From Lucifuga dentata (lineage: Eukaryota; Chordata; Actinopteri; Ophidiiformes; Bythitidae), in assembly GCA_014773175.1 (NCBI GenBank), contig VXCM01000760.1, positions 1 to 64,000 on the forward strand: a DNA stretch of 64,000 nt. The letters run 5' to 3'. The position numbers and the translations under genes were made by a program. Positions 36,101 through 46,037 of the stretch are shown here, in pieces (position 1 is the stretch's first letter; each line of letters begins with the position of its first letter). The notes beneath the pieces were generated by a model that worked only from the letters and a program-made list of their open reading frames with translations, had not been told where the DNA came from and did not search any database.

Positions 36101-39100
36101 ATAAGAACTCACGGTAAGAACTGAGGCCCCATCTCCATAGAGTTAGGGTTGGGTTAAACAATAGGGGAAACCCTGCAGCCAGTTCATTTGATATGCCTCC
36201 CATTCTCCATGGGGCTTGGCTTCTCTCTGAAGCTGGGGATCAGAGGTGTATATACAGGCTGTTAAAGGAAAGTTTACTGAAGGGAGATTAGTGGTAAACC
36301 ACTGGGGCTGATCACTTCATAATGAAGGCTGGGAGGGTAAACACTTGAAAAGCTATAAAGCTGCCTTTGACTTCAGTATGGATTATAGATTTCATCTCCT
36401 GTCTGTTAAAATGTATGCACTAATTTTGAAACTTGCATGCATACCCATATATTTTGGTAGAATAACTGATATTAAATTTAAGTTTTTTTCTCTCTTTATT
36501 AGGTTCATTTGATTGGTTCATTGGGTTTATTAGGTTCATTTCATTGTCTGAATATTAGTGTTGGTAGTTGAACTCTGCTGTTGTTCCAGGACGAAAGCCT
36601 TGGTCCTTGAGCTTCTAGCTGCGGTCTGTCTAGTTCGAGGAGGGCACGAGATTATCCTCTCAGCATTTGACAACTTCAAAGAGGTGCACAATTGTTCAAT
36701 GCATTTTTATGTCTGAACTAAAATCTGACACTTAAACTTAGATTGTTTGTAATTTTGTGGCGAATTTTGGAAAAATAAATATACAAAAAAAAAAAAAAAT
36801 GNAAAAAAAAAAAAAAATGATAGCATGGTATTTTCCACATCAGTGGTGTTCATAAAGGCGTAAAGGGCCAGTGGAGATGGATGAAAGTTGAGGGGTTTGG
36901 GAGTTTTCATGTGTACTGTGGGTGTATGCAAAAGCCCCACAGTGGTCTGTCTGAGGCTATTAGTCTCATTAAGTTACCAGATGTGAGCCAACCTTGAACA
37001 ATGATAAGGATCAAGTCCCTGATGGGAGCCAGTGGACCATAAATCTTTTCTTAGCCTCTCAGTTTCTGCCTACACAGTCATCTAAACACAGGAACAAGGC
37101 AATTACCATGCAGCCGAAATCCTAGAGAGACATAAGAGCTAATCAGCCCACTAGTCAAAACAAGATACTATTTATGTAAAGTTTCTGTAAAATAATGCAT
37201 TAATACATAGTGGCAAGTCTCAGAATCTTGGAGAGAGGCCACCAATGTTATTCAAAGTTAGTTCACAGTTATAGATATACTTACATACAATTACAGTAAG
37301 TATTAAGTGCATAATACTGTGTTTAGTTAGGATTCAAAGACGTAGACACAGGTTTTTTATTTTCACTTTTTATGAGATGGAAGACAGTATTTGTCAGTCT
37401 TTAATCTATCCCATCTTTATTTTTTGCCATCTTCCCTTCCCATGAAGTACGAGGGATTGCTATTGCAAAATCAGTAAGCTGTGTTCTGTTTACATACCGC
37501 TAATCTCTTGGTATGAATTACTGGAGTAGAGTAGATCAGATCATAATAAATCAGAATCTAAGATAGTTAAGAGCTTTAATAAGAAGATTTTTGATGGCTG
37601 TGTTAGAATAGATTTAGCAATATATTCAGTAGCTTTTAAATCAGCCTCTGTATTGATGGATCTTTTGCATTTAGGTGTGCAAGGAGAAGCATCGCTTTGA
37701 GAGGCTGATGGATTACTTCCAGAGTGAGGAGGGAAACATTGACTTCATGGTAGGACAAGTGTAACAGCATGGATTGGGAAATCCTTTCTGGTGTTAATGT
37801 GTGTCTTAATGTACTTTATATCAAACCTGTCTGTGTCTGTGCTCCAGGTTGCTTGCATGCAATTTATCAACATTGTGGTCCACTCAGTTGAAGACATGAA
37901 CTTCAGAGTTCATCTGCAGTTCGAATTCACCAAGCTGGGACTGGACGATTACTTAGAGGCACAGTGACAATATTCGGTTTTTACACTGAGCAATTAACAA
38001 TCCAGGAAATATCCTCCTATTTGTATGTTTACAGTGGATTAATTGTGACTTACTCTCCCTGATTTTTAGAAATGCAAACACACAGAGAGTGACAAGTTGT
38101 CGGTGCAGATCCAGGCTTACCTGGATAATGTTTTTGATGTGGGTGGTCTGCTGGAAGATGCAGAGACCAAGAATGCAGCACTGGAGAAGGTGGAGGAACT
38201 GGAGGAGCACCTGTCCCATGTAAGTGCACCACCCAGTCTGGACCACCAGCACTGTTCACTGGGCCAATTTACAAGATTGTTGTGGTTTCCCCAGCTTTGT
38301 ACTTTGCTTGGCTTTTTCTATGTGGTAATTAGAATTCTACTCATTGTTTGTATTTCACAAGTGGTTCAGAGTAATAATGGGGTGGAAACAGTTGGAAAAT
38401 ATTAATCTTGTGTGCAGAACAATCCTAATATTGTTCTTATGTTGCCTCATTTTTTCTGGGCAGCTGCCTTGGTATCCCACGCTGCTTTGCAAAGACCGTC
38501 TTCACATGGAAAGGTCGTAGGCAGCCCTGACATCATTCAAGGAATTTCATAACAAACACTGTCTCTGGGTTTGGGAATGTTGAGGGAGGAGGAGGGTGAA
38601 AAATCTCTGTGGATTCCTGGGCAACGTGTAATAAGTCCAAATTCAAAAGTGAAAGCTGTGTCAGCTTTGTGCTGTGTCATGCTGCTGGGCATATCATATT
38701 TCTCACTGATGCTATGCTACACAGTGTATAGGAGGGAGAGGGAGTGGATCTGGGAAAGATGCCCATGCTGTTCTGTTTACTGGATCAATTCTTGTTATCA
38801 TCTCCTCTCCTCTCTGCAGCATTTAGTATTCTTTACTCTCTGACATGTTTGCTGCTCCTCTGTCATTCTCTCCATCTTCTTTAGGTGACTGAGAAGCTGC
38901 TGGAGGTGGAGAATGAGACAATGATGAAAGTAGCTGACCTGGAGAAGCTGCTTCTTCAAAAGGATAAGGACCTGCAAGCAATAAGGGTAAGCTGCCAATT
39001 TATGTAATGTTATTTGCTTGACTGCCATCAGCAAAGCTTCACTTATTCTCTTTGCCAGTTTGTGATGCATGTAGGTAAATTGTTGTGATGGCAAATTAGG

Positions 39101-42100
39101 TCAGCAGGAAACAGGATGCATCTTTGGCTAGTGGATTCATTGTGTCGTGCTCTTTATCTCCCCCTGGTGACCATCCAGGAGACGTACGAGTCAACCACCA
39201 CCCAGGTCAACACCCTAAGGAGGATGATCAAGGAGAAGGATGCTGCCTTCCAGAGACACTTCAACATAGAGAGGCGGCTGCTGGAACTTGAGCAGCAAGG
39301 CACCATCCGTTTGCACAAGAAGCCTGATGGAGACATTGCTATTGAGCCACTGGGTGTAGGAGGAGTGGGTGGTGTTGGGAGTAGTGGCCTTGGGATCCCA
39401 CTGGGTGACATCAGGCAGCTGTCCGTAGGGCCAGCAGCTGGTCTTACAGGATTAGGAGGACCAGGAGGATTTGACGCTAGTTTACCTCCAGCCAGTGAAG
39501 CTCCTCCGCCCCCGCCCCCTCCCCCACCACCACCACCCCCTCCTCCTCTTCCTTCTGCTTCAGGTAATAGACGTGACTCATAGTGATTATCGTGTCTGGC
39601 AATATATTCATGTGAAAGTTGAGTCTATTCGACCCTCAGAGGAGGTCTATTTTCAGCTCCACTACTTTTTCACTAGTGCCAAGCCAGGTGACAGGTCACA
39701 GCAGTGCTCTTCTACCGCAGACAGGAAAAGGAAATACAAGGGTTGTTTCCTCTGTGTGAGAGTGTAGGCGAGGAGACTAAAGCAGAGGAGAAATTATACT
39801 GTTAGAGCAGTTTTCAGTTCCATTGTTCTGGTGTCCCAATAAAAGTATTGTAAGATTCTTTTTGTTTTTACATTGATTACAGGACACAATGCACCAGCCC
39901 CTCCACCACCACCACCTCTAGCGCCACCTTTGCCTGAAGCTTCTCCCTCTGTTTTTCTGAGTGTGGGTCTGTCAGGTGAGAACCAATTTGCATGACTTTG
40001 TCTTGGGTGATTAGGTTTGGGCAACTCTCATTCACTATAGTTGAAGTAGTTGAAGTTAGTCTAGAAATGTCAACAGATGCTGAAATTTCATAAAATTTTG
40101 ACTACAGCTATCAGAATCAAGAAGCCCATCAAGACAAAGTTCCGCTTGCCTGTGTTTAACTGGACTGCACTGAAACCCAATCAGATCAACGGCACAGTCT
40201 TCAATGAGATTGATGATGAACGTGTGCTAGAGGTAAAACTTTCTTTATAGTTAGATCTGATCTCTTTACACCATGTTTGGAGCATATTAGTGAACAAACA
40301 CTTGTGCGCAGGAGCTGGACCTGGAGAAGTTTGAAGAGCTATTTAAGACCAGAGCCCAGGGTCCAGTGGTGGACCTTTCCTGCACAAAGAGCAAGGTAGC
40401 CCAGAAGGCAGCAAACAAAGTCACCCTTCTGGATCCCAACCGCTCCAAGAACCTAGCCATCACATTACGAAAAGCTAACAAGACCACAGAAGAGATTTGC
40501 AAAGCAATAGAGAAGTATGCACTTTTCCTCAACATGAAATACTTTATAAAGCATAGTCGAGAAGTTTCTAATGTTTGTTATGTACCCTCAGGTTTGACTT
40601 GAAGGCCTTACCTGTCGATTTTGTGGAGTGCCTGATACGTTTTCTGCCCACGGAGGCGGAGGTCAAAGTCCTGCGTCAGTACGAGCGTGAGCGGCGTCCA
40701 CTGGACCAGCTAGCAGAGGAAGATCGTTTCATGCTGTTATTCAGCAAGATTGAAAGGCTCACCCAGAGGATGAACATCATCACCTTTGTTGGGAACTTTA
40801 CTGACAATGTCAACATGCTTACGCCTCAACTCAATGCTATCATCGCAGCTTCTGGTTCAGTGAAATCCTCACCGAAATTGAAAAGAGTGCTCGAGGTAAG
40901 AAATGTCTATGTTAGCAGCTGGCTAGTTTGCGTTTTTGTTAATCATCAGTGTCATTCAGTCATTCTTCTTTACTGTTTGTAGATCATCTTGGCTTTGGGG
41001 AACTACATGAACAGCAGCAAAAGAGGCTGTGTTTATGGCTTCAAGTTACAAAGTCTTGATCTTGTGAGTATTAAGCAGAAATTCACAGGCATCTTTCATG
41101 TGCAGTGGCAGTGTTTATAACAGTATGCTCTAAAGGGCAACACAGATTATACTTGCAGTGCTTTTGCTAATGCTGTCGTGAATTCCTCTTCTGTCACAGC
41201 TTCTGGACACTAAGTCTACAGACAGGAAGATGACCCTGCTTCACTACATTGCTCTGATTGTGAAAGAGAAGTATCATGACCTGGCCAACTTCTACAATGA
41301 ACTGCACTTTGTAGATAAAGCTGCGGCAGGTGAGTTTGGACAAATCCTAAACATATGTTCATAGAAATTTCAGATGCATTTACTTACATAAAATATGCTT
41401 AAATGTTACCAAAAAATAAAATATATTCTCTGTTGCCTGTGTTCAAAGTATCTCTGGAAAATGTGCTGCTGGATGTCCGAGAGCTGGGGAAGGGCATGGA
41501 CCTGATCAGGAGAGAGTGCAGCCTCCATGACCATTCAGTCCTCAAGGGCTTCCTCCAGGCTAGTGATGCACAACTGGACAAGCTGCAGAGGGATGCCAAG
41601 GCAGCAGAGGTATCCAGCACCGCCCTCACAACCTAACCTCAAAGTGAAATGAAAATAGACATGAAGCTAAACCTGTCTCAGCTGCAGCTCAGAAAATCCT
41701 ACTAAGAATGACTCCTAACCTGACAATGTTTACTAACACTGCTTCCCTTCTGGCTCTCCTTCCCGATTCTAGGAAGCCTTCAACAATGTGGTGAACTACT
41801 TTGGAGAGAGTGCCAAGACGACTCCACCCTCTGTGTTTTTCCCTGTGTTTGTGCGCTTTATCAAGTCCTATAAGGTGAGGATACCAAGCATCTCTTCACT
41901 TATGTACTCAGAGGGTGCAGCTTTCGCTCCTGATCCGTTGGGAAGTTCCCTGGTTTTAGCCTGAATGTAGTCCCTCTAACCCAGAGCAGAGCAGGGTAGA
42001 GCTTTGGCTGTCTCTGTGCCACAGGACGTGGCGAATAGTGAGAGGCCAAATAACAGGAAAGGCCAGCTGGGTCTGGCTTTAGAGCAGCAGCTGTGGTGTT

Positions 42101-44382
42101 TAGACTGGTTTCCCCTCCTTCCCTTTATACCCCCGGACAGCCTTGCCCTGCCCCACCACACAGCAGACTTCCTGAGATTGTTCTTTGTCTGGATTTATGG
42201 GATCTGCTCAAGGAAATGTGCAGCACAAGGATTTCTGTATACATGTGTATCTGTTTGATTGTTTTTCTGTGTACTTTATCTGCATGTTTATGACTTAAAT
42301 GTATTTTGCAATCTAGATATGTGTGTGAGAAGGTGAGTGCCAGGGAGGAAGAAGGATATGCCATGAAATAATTTGGTCATGTTCAGCAAATTGTGTGTTA
42401 TCTGTCTGTGTTCAACTTATGGTGTTTTTTTCTGTCCTAAAATATGAGGTAAATCTGATCTATTCCACTACATTGCAGTGAGAAATATGATAGAAAAACT
42501 CAAAATGATCATGAAAAATAATAAGCGTAGCAGCACAGGGTCATTTTGTTTCGCTTTGTTACTTTACTTGGCGCGTTTGTTGACTTGGATAAATATGAGC
42601 TGCAGTCTCGTGTTGCTGACTTGTCACTTTTCTCTTCTCTACAGGATGCAGTAGAACAAAATGAGCAGAGGAAAAAGCAAGAGCAAGCAATGAGAGAAAA
42701 GTTACTGGCTCAGGAGGCTAAACAGCATGACCCTAAGGTACTGCTCAAGGATGTACGCAGCATAAGGCATTTCAGGCATTTGTGGTGTGTGTGTGGTGTG
42801 TGTGTGGTGTCCCAGCATGGTGAACAGAACTAATATCTCCTCCTCTGGTTCAGGTCCAGGCCCAGAAGAAGAGGCACCAGCAGCAGGAGCTGATTGCAGA
42901 GCTGCGCAGGCGGCAAGCCAAAGACCACAGGCCCGTGTATGAGGGCAAAGACGGCACTATTGAAGACATCATTACAGGTGGGCCAGACAGCACCCTAAGC
43001 AGCCCCCCTGTGGGTGCCAGCAGTCCCAGCCGCCCCAGGCCTAAGATGACTGTGGTCATTCACTGCTCCGCTCCCTTACAGTGCACCTTGTGTTACGTGG
43101 TCCAGACGCCCCCACATCTGGAGCATAGCACAGAGCAGCACAGCGAGATATCAGACAGTAGTCAGCAGTCATTTCATCGCCTGCTGTCTAGTTAGTTCCT
43201 CATTTTGAAATGTTAACTAAAGCCGTTGAACCTCAGTATGTAGATCAGGGATCAAGGACTGAGAGTCTGCAGGTTTTCAGCAAAACCAAACACTAAACCA
43301 GCTGAATTCACCAATCAGCACCTCAACCAGAGAGGAGGAGCTAATTGGTGAATTAGCTGGTGTTGTGTTTGGTTGAAGACTAAAAACCCGAAGACTCCCA
43401 GCCATCTGTTGCTACTAAAATCCTTAAGCCAAAGTTACTAATTACACAATGAAAAAGCAATAGTCCCGCATGCAAGTTGTCCTTACACAAAAGTAAATAA
43501 GTATAAGCAGAAAAATTGACTCAAGTATCCAAAGTAAAAGTAGTCATGGTGAAGAATGTTGAATTTGTTAATGCATCGTAATGAAACTCCCGAAAATTTG
43601 AGATGCAAGGTTTTTCATCCAACAACTTTTTTAAAATTTTGAAACATTTGGAAATAAATCTTGAAAATTGCAGCAATAATAAAGATGAATACATTGTCAA
43701 ATAAAAGTAGTGGAGTAAAAACTACAATACTTTCCTCTGTAGTGGAGTAGAAGCACAAAATCTCCCAAAATGGAAAGAAAAGTAACTCAAAATTGAATAA
43801 ATGTACTTTCCACCTTTATCCACAGTACAAGGTTTGAGACACCTGGTGTAGATAATATTATTATTTTATCATTAAAATTATTGATATTAGAAAACGTTAA
43901 GCAGTTGGAGTCAATGTCATGAAGTTTAATGTACAGGATGTGTATTTTTTTTCCATGGGAGACAGAGCAGTATCTACAGCCTCAGGATAGCACCTCAACT
44001 AATTAATGTGTGTCTCAGTCATTAATCTGTGCTTCAGATGTAAATAATCTAAATGTATTGTTATTTTAATAATGGTGATAATGCTTCTCTGCCTCCACTA
44101 GCAGAGCTAATTAACTATACACCTACACCCTCAGTGTAACATAACATGCTCAGTGTGTCCTGATGGTCCACTTTTCAGGGTCCTCACAGTCCTTGATTGA
44201 ATTCTAAAGGTGGTCTAGTGTAAGCCTTCCCACACACAGACAGTGTCTCAGGTGTGACATGTTCTCTCTCCCTCCCCCCTCCTCCCCCAGTACTGAAGAG
44301 CGTGCCCTTCACAGCCCGCACGGCTAAACGCGGCTCACGGTTCTTCTGTGAAGCCAACCTCTGTGACGACGCCAACTGCTAG
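16626..44382 (+). CDS. fmnl3: Formin-like protein 3 (25 coding exons)
   Basis: FMNL3 is a Diaphanous-related formin that nucleates and bundles actin downstream of Rho-family GTPases in filopodia and lamellipodia. Exons: 16626-16739, 31159-31242, 31351-31431, 31566-31642, 34273-34356, 34751-34897, 35728-35836, 36037-36113, 36590-36683, 37675-37749, 37848-37958, 38070-38219, 38885-38986, 39179-39563, 39883-39975, 40108-40232, 40312-40514, 40592-40895, 40983-41063, 41200-41329, 41449-41609, 41773-41874, 42645-42737, 42854-42977, 44291-44382. They sum to 1065 aa in frame (human about 1028). Met-Gly-Asn at the start is a myristoylation signal. FMNL3 is preferred to FMNL2 because of [19 protein letters not shown] and the linkage to esyt1 and lrp1; the coiled-coil region resembles FMNL2. 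The intron after exon 11 has a GC donor. Confidence 0.92.
17180..17208. repeat. Poly(T) tract
   Basis: Twenty-nine T residues in fmnl3 intron 1. The lysine run predicted on the other strand is not a protein. Confidence 0.9.
17879..18047. repeat. Snap-back hairpin element (about 60-bp arms)
   Basis: The left arm (17879-17939, with CAAGTTTTAAATTCTGAAAT) is nearly the reverse complement of the right arm (17986-18047, with TTTCAGAATTAAAAACTTGA). They are separated by about 46 bases containing a short AT run and CGACTGACGAAGCCA. From memory, the GACGAAGCCA...GAATGGTGAAACG motif recurs widely in teleost genomes, so this is probably a short non-autonomous element rather than a regulatory RNA. Confidence 0.75.
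20620..21255 (+). mobile_element. 5'-truncated L2/Maui-like LINE, 3' end
   Basis: An open frame at 20608-20820 contains the typical C-terminal end of a non-LTR retrotransposon ORF: an aromatic Phe, then [14 protein letters not shown], then a Phe-containing helix. After its stop comes a 3' UTR with ATAGATGAAAATGAG and CTGGCATATTTACATTTGA, ending in AAATTAAGAAATTAAATT-type repeats. The reverse transcriptase and endonuclease are absent, so this is a dead insertion. A poly(T) run with an N at 20953 interrupts it. Confidence 0.65.
20933..20969. repeat. Poly(T) run with N at 20953
   Basis: A homopolymer containing a single N; its true length is unknown. Confidence 0.9.
24148..24272. repeat. Exact 62-bp duplication across a single N (artefact)
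   Basis: Bases 24148-24209 recur exactly at 24211-24272 with N at 24210. Same pattern as at 1360, 33350 and 62985. Non-coding. Confidence 0.88.
24300..24612 (+). mobile_element. RTE/Expander-like LINE 3' tail
   Basis: The stretch contains TTTCATCCAAATCTATCCA, CATAACTTTTTGAGATATC, a run of ACAAACAAATAAA and CTCCTTGGTGGAGGTAGTAA. This order is, from memory, the conserved 3' end of RTE-type LINEs in fish. No coding part remains. Confidence 0.55.
24755..24895 (+). repeat. AT-rich dispersed repeat fragment (GATTAATC family)
   Basis: GGGGCTGCAATGATTATTTTC, then GCTGATTAATCTGTTGATTA, then GATTGTTTGATAG, matches as I recall the start of a common fish repeat rich in GATTAATC. A second fragment, in the other orientation, lies at 28020-28310. 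Confidence 0.5.
26531..27269. repeat. Palindromic TTAA-type MITE, copy B
   Basis: Begins TTAAAGGATCATACCAG and ends in the complementary CCAGTTTGGCCCTTTAA, with TTAA on both sides. It shares interior words with copies A and D, including GAGACTTGAAACATGT. It is longer than the others because of an internal segment (about 26900-27139) ending AACAATAAAGTT and a CT run, which looks like the tail of a retroposon inserted into the MITE. Confidence 0.7.
27094..27139. repeat. (CT)n microsatellite
   Basis: A pure CT run following AATAAAGTT, with a few CTCA units after it. The arrangement suggests the simple-repeat tail of a retroposed sequence inside MITE copy B. Confidence 0.9.
28020..28310 (-). repeat. 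AT-rich dispersed repeat (GATTAATC family), longer copy
   Basis: Starts near GATTAATCACAATTAAGGG and passes through CCAGCTTCACAAATACAAGG and TTGGACATTTTCTAGAC to TGATTAGTCACAG. I recognise this layout from memory as a widespread fish repeat with no coding capacity. It is inverted relative to the fragment at 24755. Confidence 0.5.
28637..28650 (+). promoter_or_regulatory. CTCF-like motif in fmnl3 intron 1
   Basis: ACACCAGGGGGCAT matches the CTCF core at about 12 of 14 positions. It is weaker than the site at 15996, in the same orientation, and could be chance. Confidence 0.25.
31660..32612. repeat. Non-autonomous DNA-transposon-like repeat with nested MITE
   Basis: Starts GGTGGTGGAAGAAGTACTC and ends near AAGTACAAGTACTTTAACT, a layout I know from memory as a very common teleost element whose ends are rich in AAGTACTCAAGTAAAAGT. 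It contains AGTAAAAGTCCTGCAATC and GTGGAGTAGAAGTAAAAAC. MITE copy C is inserted within it at a TTAA. A second copy lies at 43470-43822. Confidence 0.65.
32126..32451. repeat. Palindromic TTAA-type MITE, copy C
   Basis: The cleanest copy. It begins TTAAAGGACCATACC and ends with the exact reverse complement core, GGTATGGTCCTTTAA. The arms are long: GTTTTGCATGTTTAAGCCC pairs with TCAAACATGTAAAATCACC, and TACTGGAGCAGTACATTTT pairs with AAAATGTACCGCTCCAGTA. The whole 326 bases could fold into one hairpin. There is no open frame of note. Confidence 0.85.
33286..33414. repeat. Exact 64-bp duplication across a single N (artefact)
   Basis: Bases 33286-33349 recur exactly at 33351-33414 with N at 33350, in fmnl3 intron 4. 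Same signature as the other single-N joins. Confidence 0.88.
33460..33655. repeat. Purine block followed by pyrimidine block
   Basis: About 80 bases almost purely A/G (33460-33541) are followed, after a short spacer, by about 100 bases almost purely C/T (33550-33652). The two blocks are partly reverse-complementary, so the region could form a cruciform or triplex. It lies in fmnl3 intron 4. Confidence 0.65.
36785..36819. repeat. Short poly(A) duplication at N 36802
   Basis: A poly(A)-TG string is repeated on either side of a single N in fmnl3 intron 9. The rest of that intron (36684-37674) shows no exon. Confidence 0.75.
38885..39975 (+). other. fmnl3: fmnl3 exons 13-15: coiled coil and FH1
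   Basis: Residues about 402-594. A charged helical segment ([20 protein letters not shown], then [17 protein letters not shown]) leads to a Gly-rich stretch. Then comes an uninterrupted proline tract at the end of exon 14 (codons around 39505-39550), continued by a shorter one in exon 15. FH1 proline tracts bind profilin-actin for delivery to FH2. The [21 protein letters not shown] segment just before resembles FMNL2 more than mammalian FMNL3. Confidence 0.9.
40108..41874 (+). other. fmnl3: fmnl3 exons 16-22: FH2 domain
   Basis: Residues about 595-963. The lasso region has [19 protein letters not shown]. Later come [49 protein letters not shown], the FH2 hallmark [31 protein letters not shown] and [20 protein letters not shown]2 forms a dimeric ring that caps and elongates the barbed end of actin filaments. 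No break or missing core motif is seen. Confidence 0.94.
42645..42977 (+). other. fmnl3: fmnl3 exons 23-24: basic C-terminal region and DAD
   Basis: A charged helix ([18 protein letters not shown]) is followed by [20 protein letters not shown] and [12 protein letters not shown]. The last part is the diaphanous autoregulatory domain, which binds the N-terminal FH3 region and shuts the formin off. Exon 24 ends in phase 1 at 42977 and can join different last exons. Confidence 0.9.
42978..43195 (+). other. fmnl3: Possible read-through C-terminus of fmnl3
   Basis: If the donor at 42978 is not used, the frame stays open for about 72 more codons after the DAD, to a TAG at 43193-43195. It would encode a Ser/Pro-rich tail beginning [11 protein letters not shown]. 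Composition is GC-rich and coding-like at first. I do not recognise the tail in other formins, so this may be retained-intron sequence without function. Confidence 0.3.
43250..43405. repeat. Snap-back hairpin MITE
   Basis: CCAAACACTAAACCAGCTGA and TTCACCAATCAGCACCTC on the left pair with GAGCTAATTGGTGAATTAGC and TGGTGTTGTGTTTGGTTG on the right. The arms are about 60 bases with almost no loop. It resembles, from memory, a common fish hAT-like MITE. It lies in fmnl3 intron 24. Confidence 0.65.
43470..43822. repeat. Second copy of the AAGTACTC-type dispersed repeat
   Basis: Contains CAAAGTAAAAGTAGTCATG, GTAGTGGAGTAGAAGCACAA and ATGTACTTTCCACCTTTATC, matching the layout of the element at 31660-32612. 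There is no coding capacity. Confidence 0.55.
44291..44382 (+). other. fmnl3: fmnl3 last exon, main form
   Basis: Joins exon 24 in phase 1 and encodes [20 protein letters not shown] plus ten further residues to a TAG at 44380-44382. The first part is very close to a known alternative C-terminus of FMNL2, which supports it as a real exon. Its acceptor follows a C-rich tract. Confidence 0.88.
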
Positions 44383-44887
44383 CCCCTCCCCCCTAACGCC
44401 AAGGTTGTCCAGGTGTCTCTCGTATGCCTCCTTGACCCACTCTGCATGCAGCATGATCCCTGTCACCCCCCCACACACATAACTACCATGGACTAACTTG
44501 GGCCGTCATTGATTGCCATATTTGTGTTCTGCCTCAGAAAACTCCTATCCAGCGTGTTGGGATAGGAGTCAGCCAAACCTCTTTGATCTCCATGGAAACA
44601 AAAAGATGTAAAAAGTCGGCATATTTTGCATGAAAAAAATATGCTTAAACACTCAACAGTGCAGTCGAACATGACCCAAATTATCACTTGTGTGAGCATC
44701 AAGCATGACACATTAAAGCTTTTCATTAATACGGCTTTTCATGAAGCCAAATTTAGTGTCCATAGCATAAAGAGGTTTGGCTTTTCTACTGGTTTTATCA
44801 ACATGAGACTAATATGTTTGGTGTTGGTTTCCGGCTAACATGTTACTCTTCTTTCCTCAACCACCACTGTTTATTCTACCTCTCCAG

Positions 44888-46037
44888 CTGAACAGAAGAT
44901 TAATGACAGTATTTGCCACTCCTCAAAGAGGGTAAGGAAGGTAGCCTGGCTGAAACTCGGCCCGCTTGGCCTCCAGCTGCTGTGTGCTGCTACAGTGATG
45001 TCAGCTGCTTCAGCTAGCTTTGGATGCACAAAACAAAATAAGATGCTTCACGGCACTGAGATATGCTTTACTGCACAAACAGACAGAGGAGTAGATTACT
45101 GAATGCTGCTGGTTTACAGAAAGTCAGTGTCATGTGTTGCAGTTTTGAAATACTCTTCACTTCAGGGATTATGCTATTTACAGAACAGTATCATGTATAA
45201 ATGTACCCTAAAAGACACCAGCACCACCACCACCATCATCGTCAGCATCGTCATCATCATCATCCATTACCCCTCCTATGTGTTGCATGTTGTCCAGTCA
45301 TTTACCATCTCACCTGTCGACAGCGTCCGCCATGTTTTGTCTTTGCTAACTGTCAGTCGCGGTGTGCTTAATGGCTTTTTGGTCAACAAGCTCAAGGTCT
45401 TACAGAAACACAGCAAAATGCAGTCTGTATCTAAAGTTATTACAGCTGAAAGGTTTGTCTTTACTTCAGGGACATGGGCTGTGCAGTTATACATTTTGCT
45501 GCTAAAGAGCTTGTTGACCATTCTATTGTAACTGTAATAATATTGCTATTATTATTTGTATTTCTGCATTAATGGTGTAAGATTTTTTTTTTTTTTTTTT
45601 TTTTTAATAACTATATTCCCAAAGCCTTGGATTTCACTGTTGTGTGGCTCACTACTGTCAGCTGGAAATGCAAGGCAATGGGAATGTGTCATTTTCTGTT
45701 GTGTATGTCCGTATTTGCTAATTTTACATTTCTAATATGAAGTTAACAAAGTGTAATCGCAGAAATTGATTAGGATTATTTTTTAACACTTAAAAAATGT
45801 TGACTGAAATATACCCAGGTATTTAGTTTTTCTTTAATTTTCTGGCTTTAATGTATTTGTAGCTCAAATGACCAGAGAGAAACTAGAGCCTTCATTTGGC
45901 CCAAATCAGAGCGGAATGCAACAAGTTTGAGTTTAACCTCACGGTCGTCTAACATGTGTGTCCCCGTCTCTCACCCCTCTCCCCATGCCTGCTCACAGAT
46001 CTCCGAAACCAGCCTTTCCTGCGAGCTGACGCGTTGA
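44888..46037 (+). other. fmnl3: fmnl3 alternative last two exons
   Basis: 44888-44931 has an AG acceptor and a GTAAGG donor and fits exon 24 in phase. It joins 45999-46037 (acceptor CTCACAG) to give a 29-residue tail starting AEQKINDSICHSSKR and ending in TGA. Correct phase at both joins supports an alternative C-terminus used instead of 44291-44382. Mammalian FMNL genes also vary here, but I do not recognise this exact tail. The 1.07-kb intron shows nothing else apart from a poly(T) run near 45582. Confidence 0.5.

Larger units (their letters stand above)
31159..38219 (+). other. fmnl3: fmnl3 exons 2-12: GTPase-binding and FH3 region
   Basis: With exon 1 these encode residues 1-401. Recognisable stretches include [98 protein letters not shown] and [20 protein letters not shown]. 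In formins this part binds Rho-family GTPases and the C-terminal DAD, holding the protein closed. The most variable exon is the sixth (34751-34897), which precedes a conserved Ser-Ile-Glu-Asp-Leu. Confidence 0.92.

Noticed and set aside
39154..39411. Minus-strand open frame over fmnl3 exon 14
   Set aside because: Shadow of the Gly/Pro-rich FH1 coding strand.
42004..42258. Open frames between fmnl3 exons 22 and 23
   Set aside because: Intronic; FH2 continues directly from 41874 to 42645 in phase and with conserved sequence.
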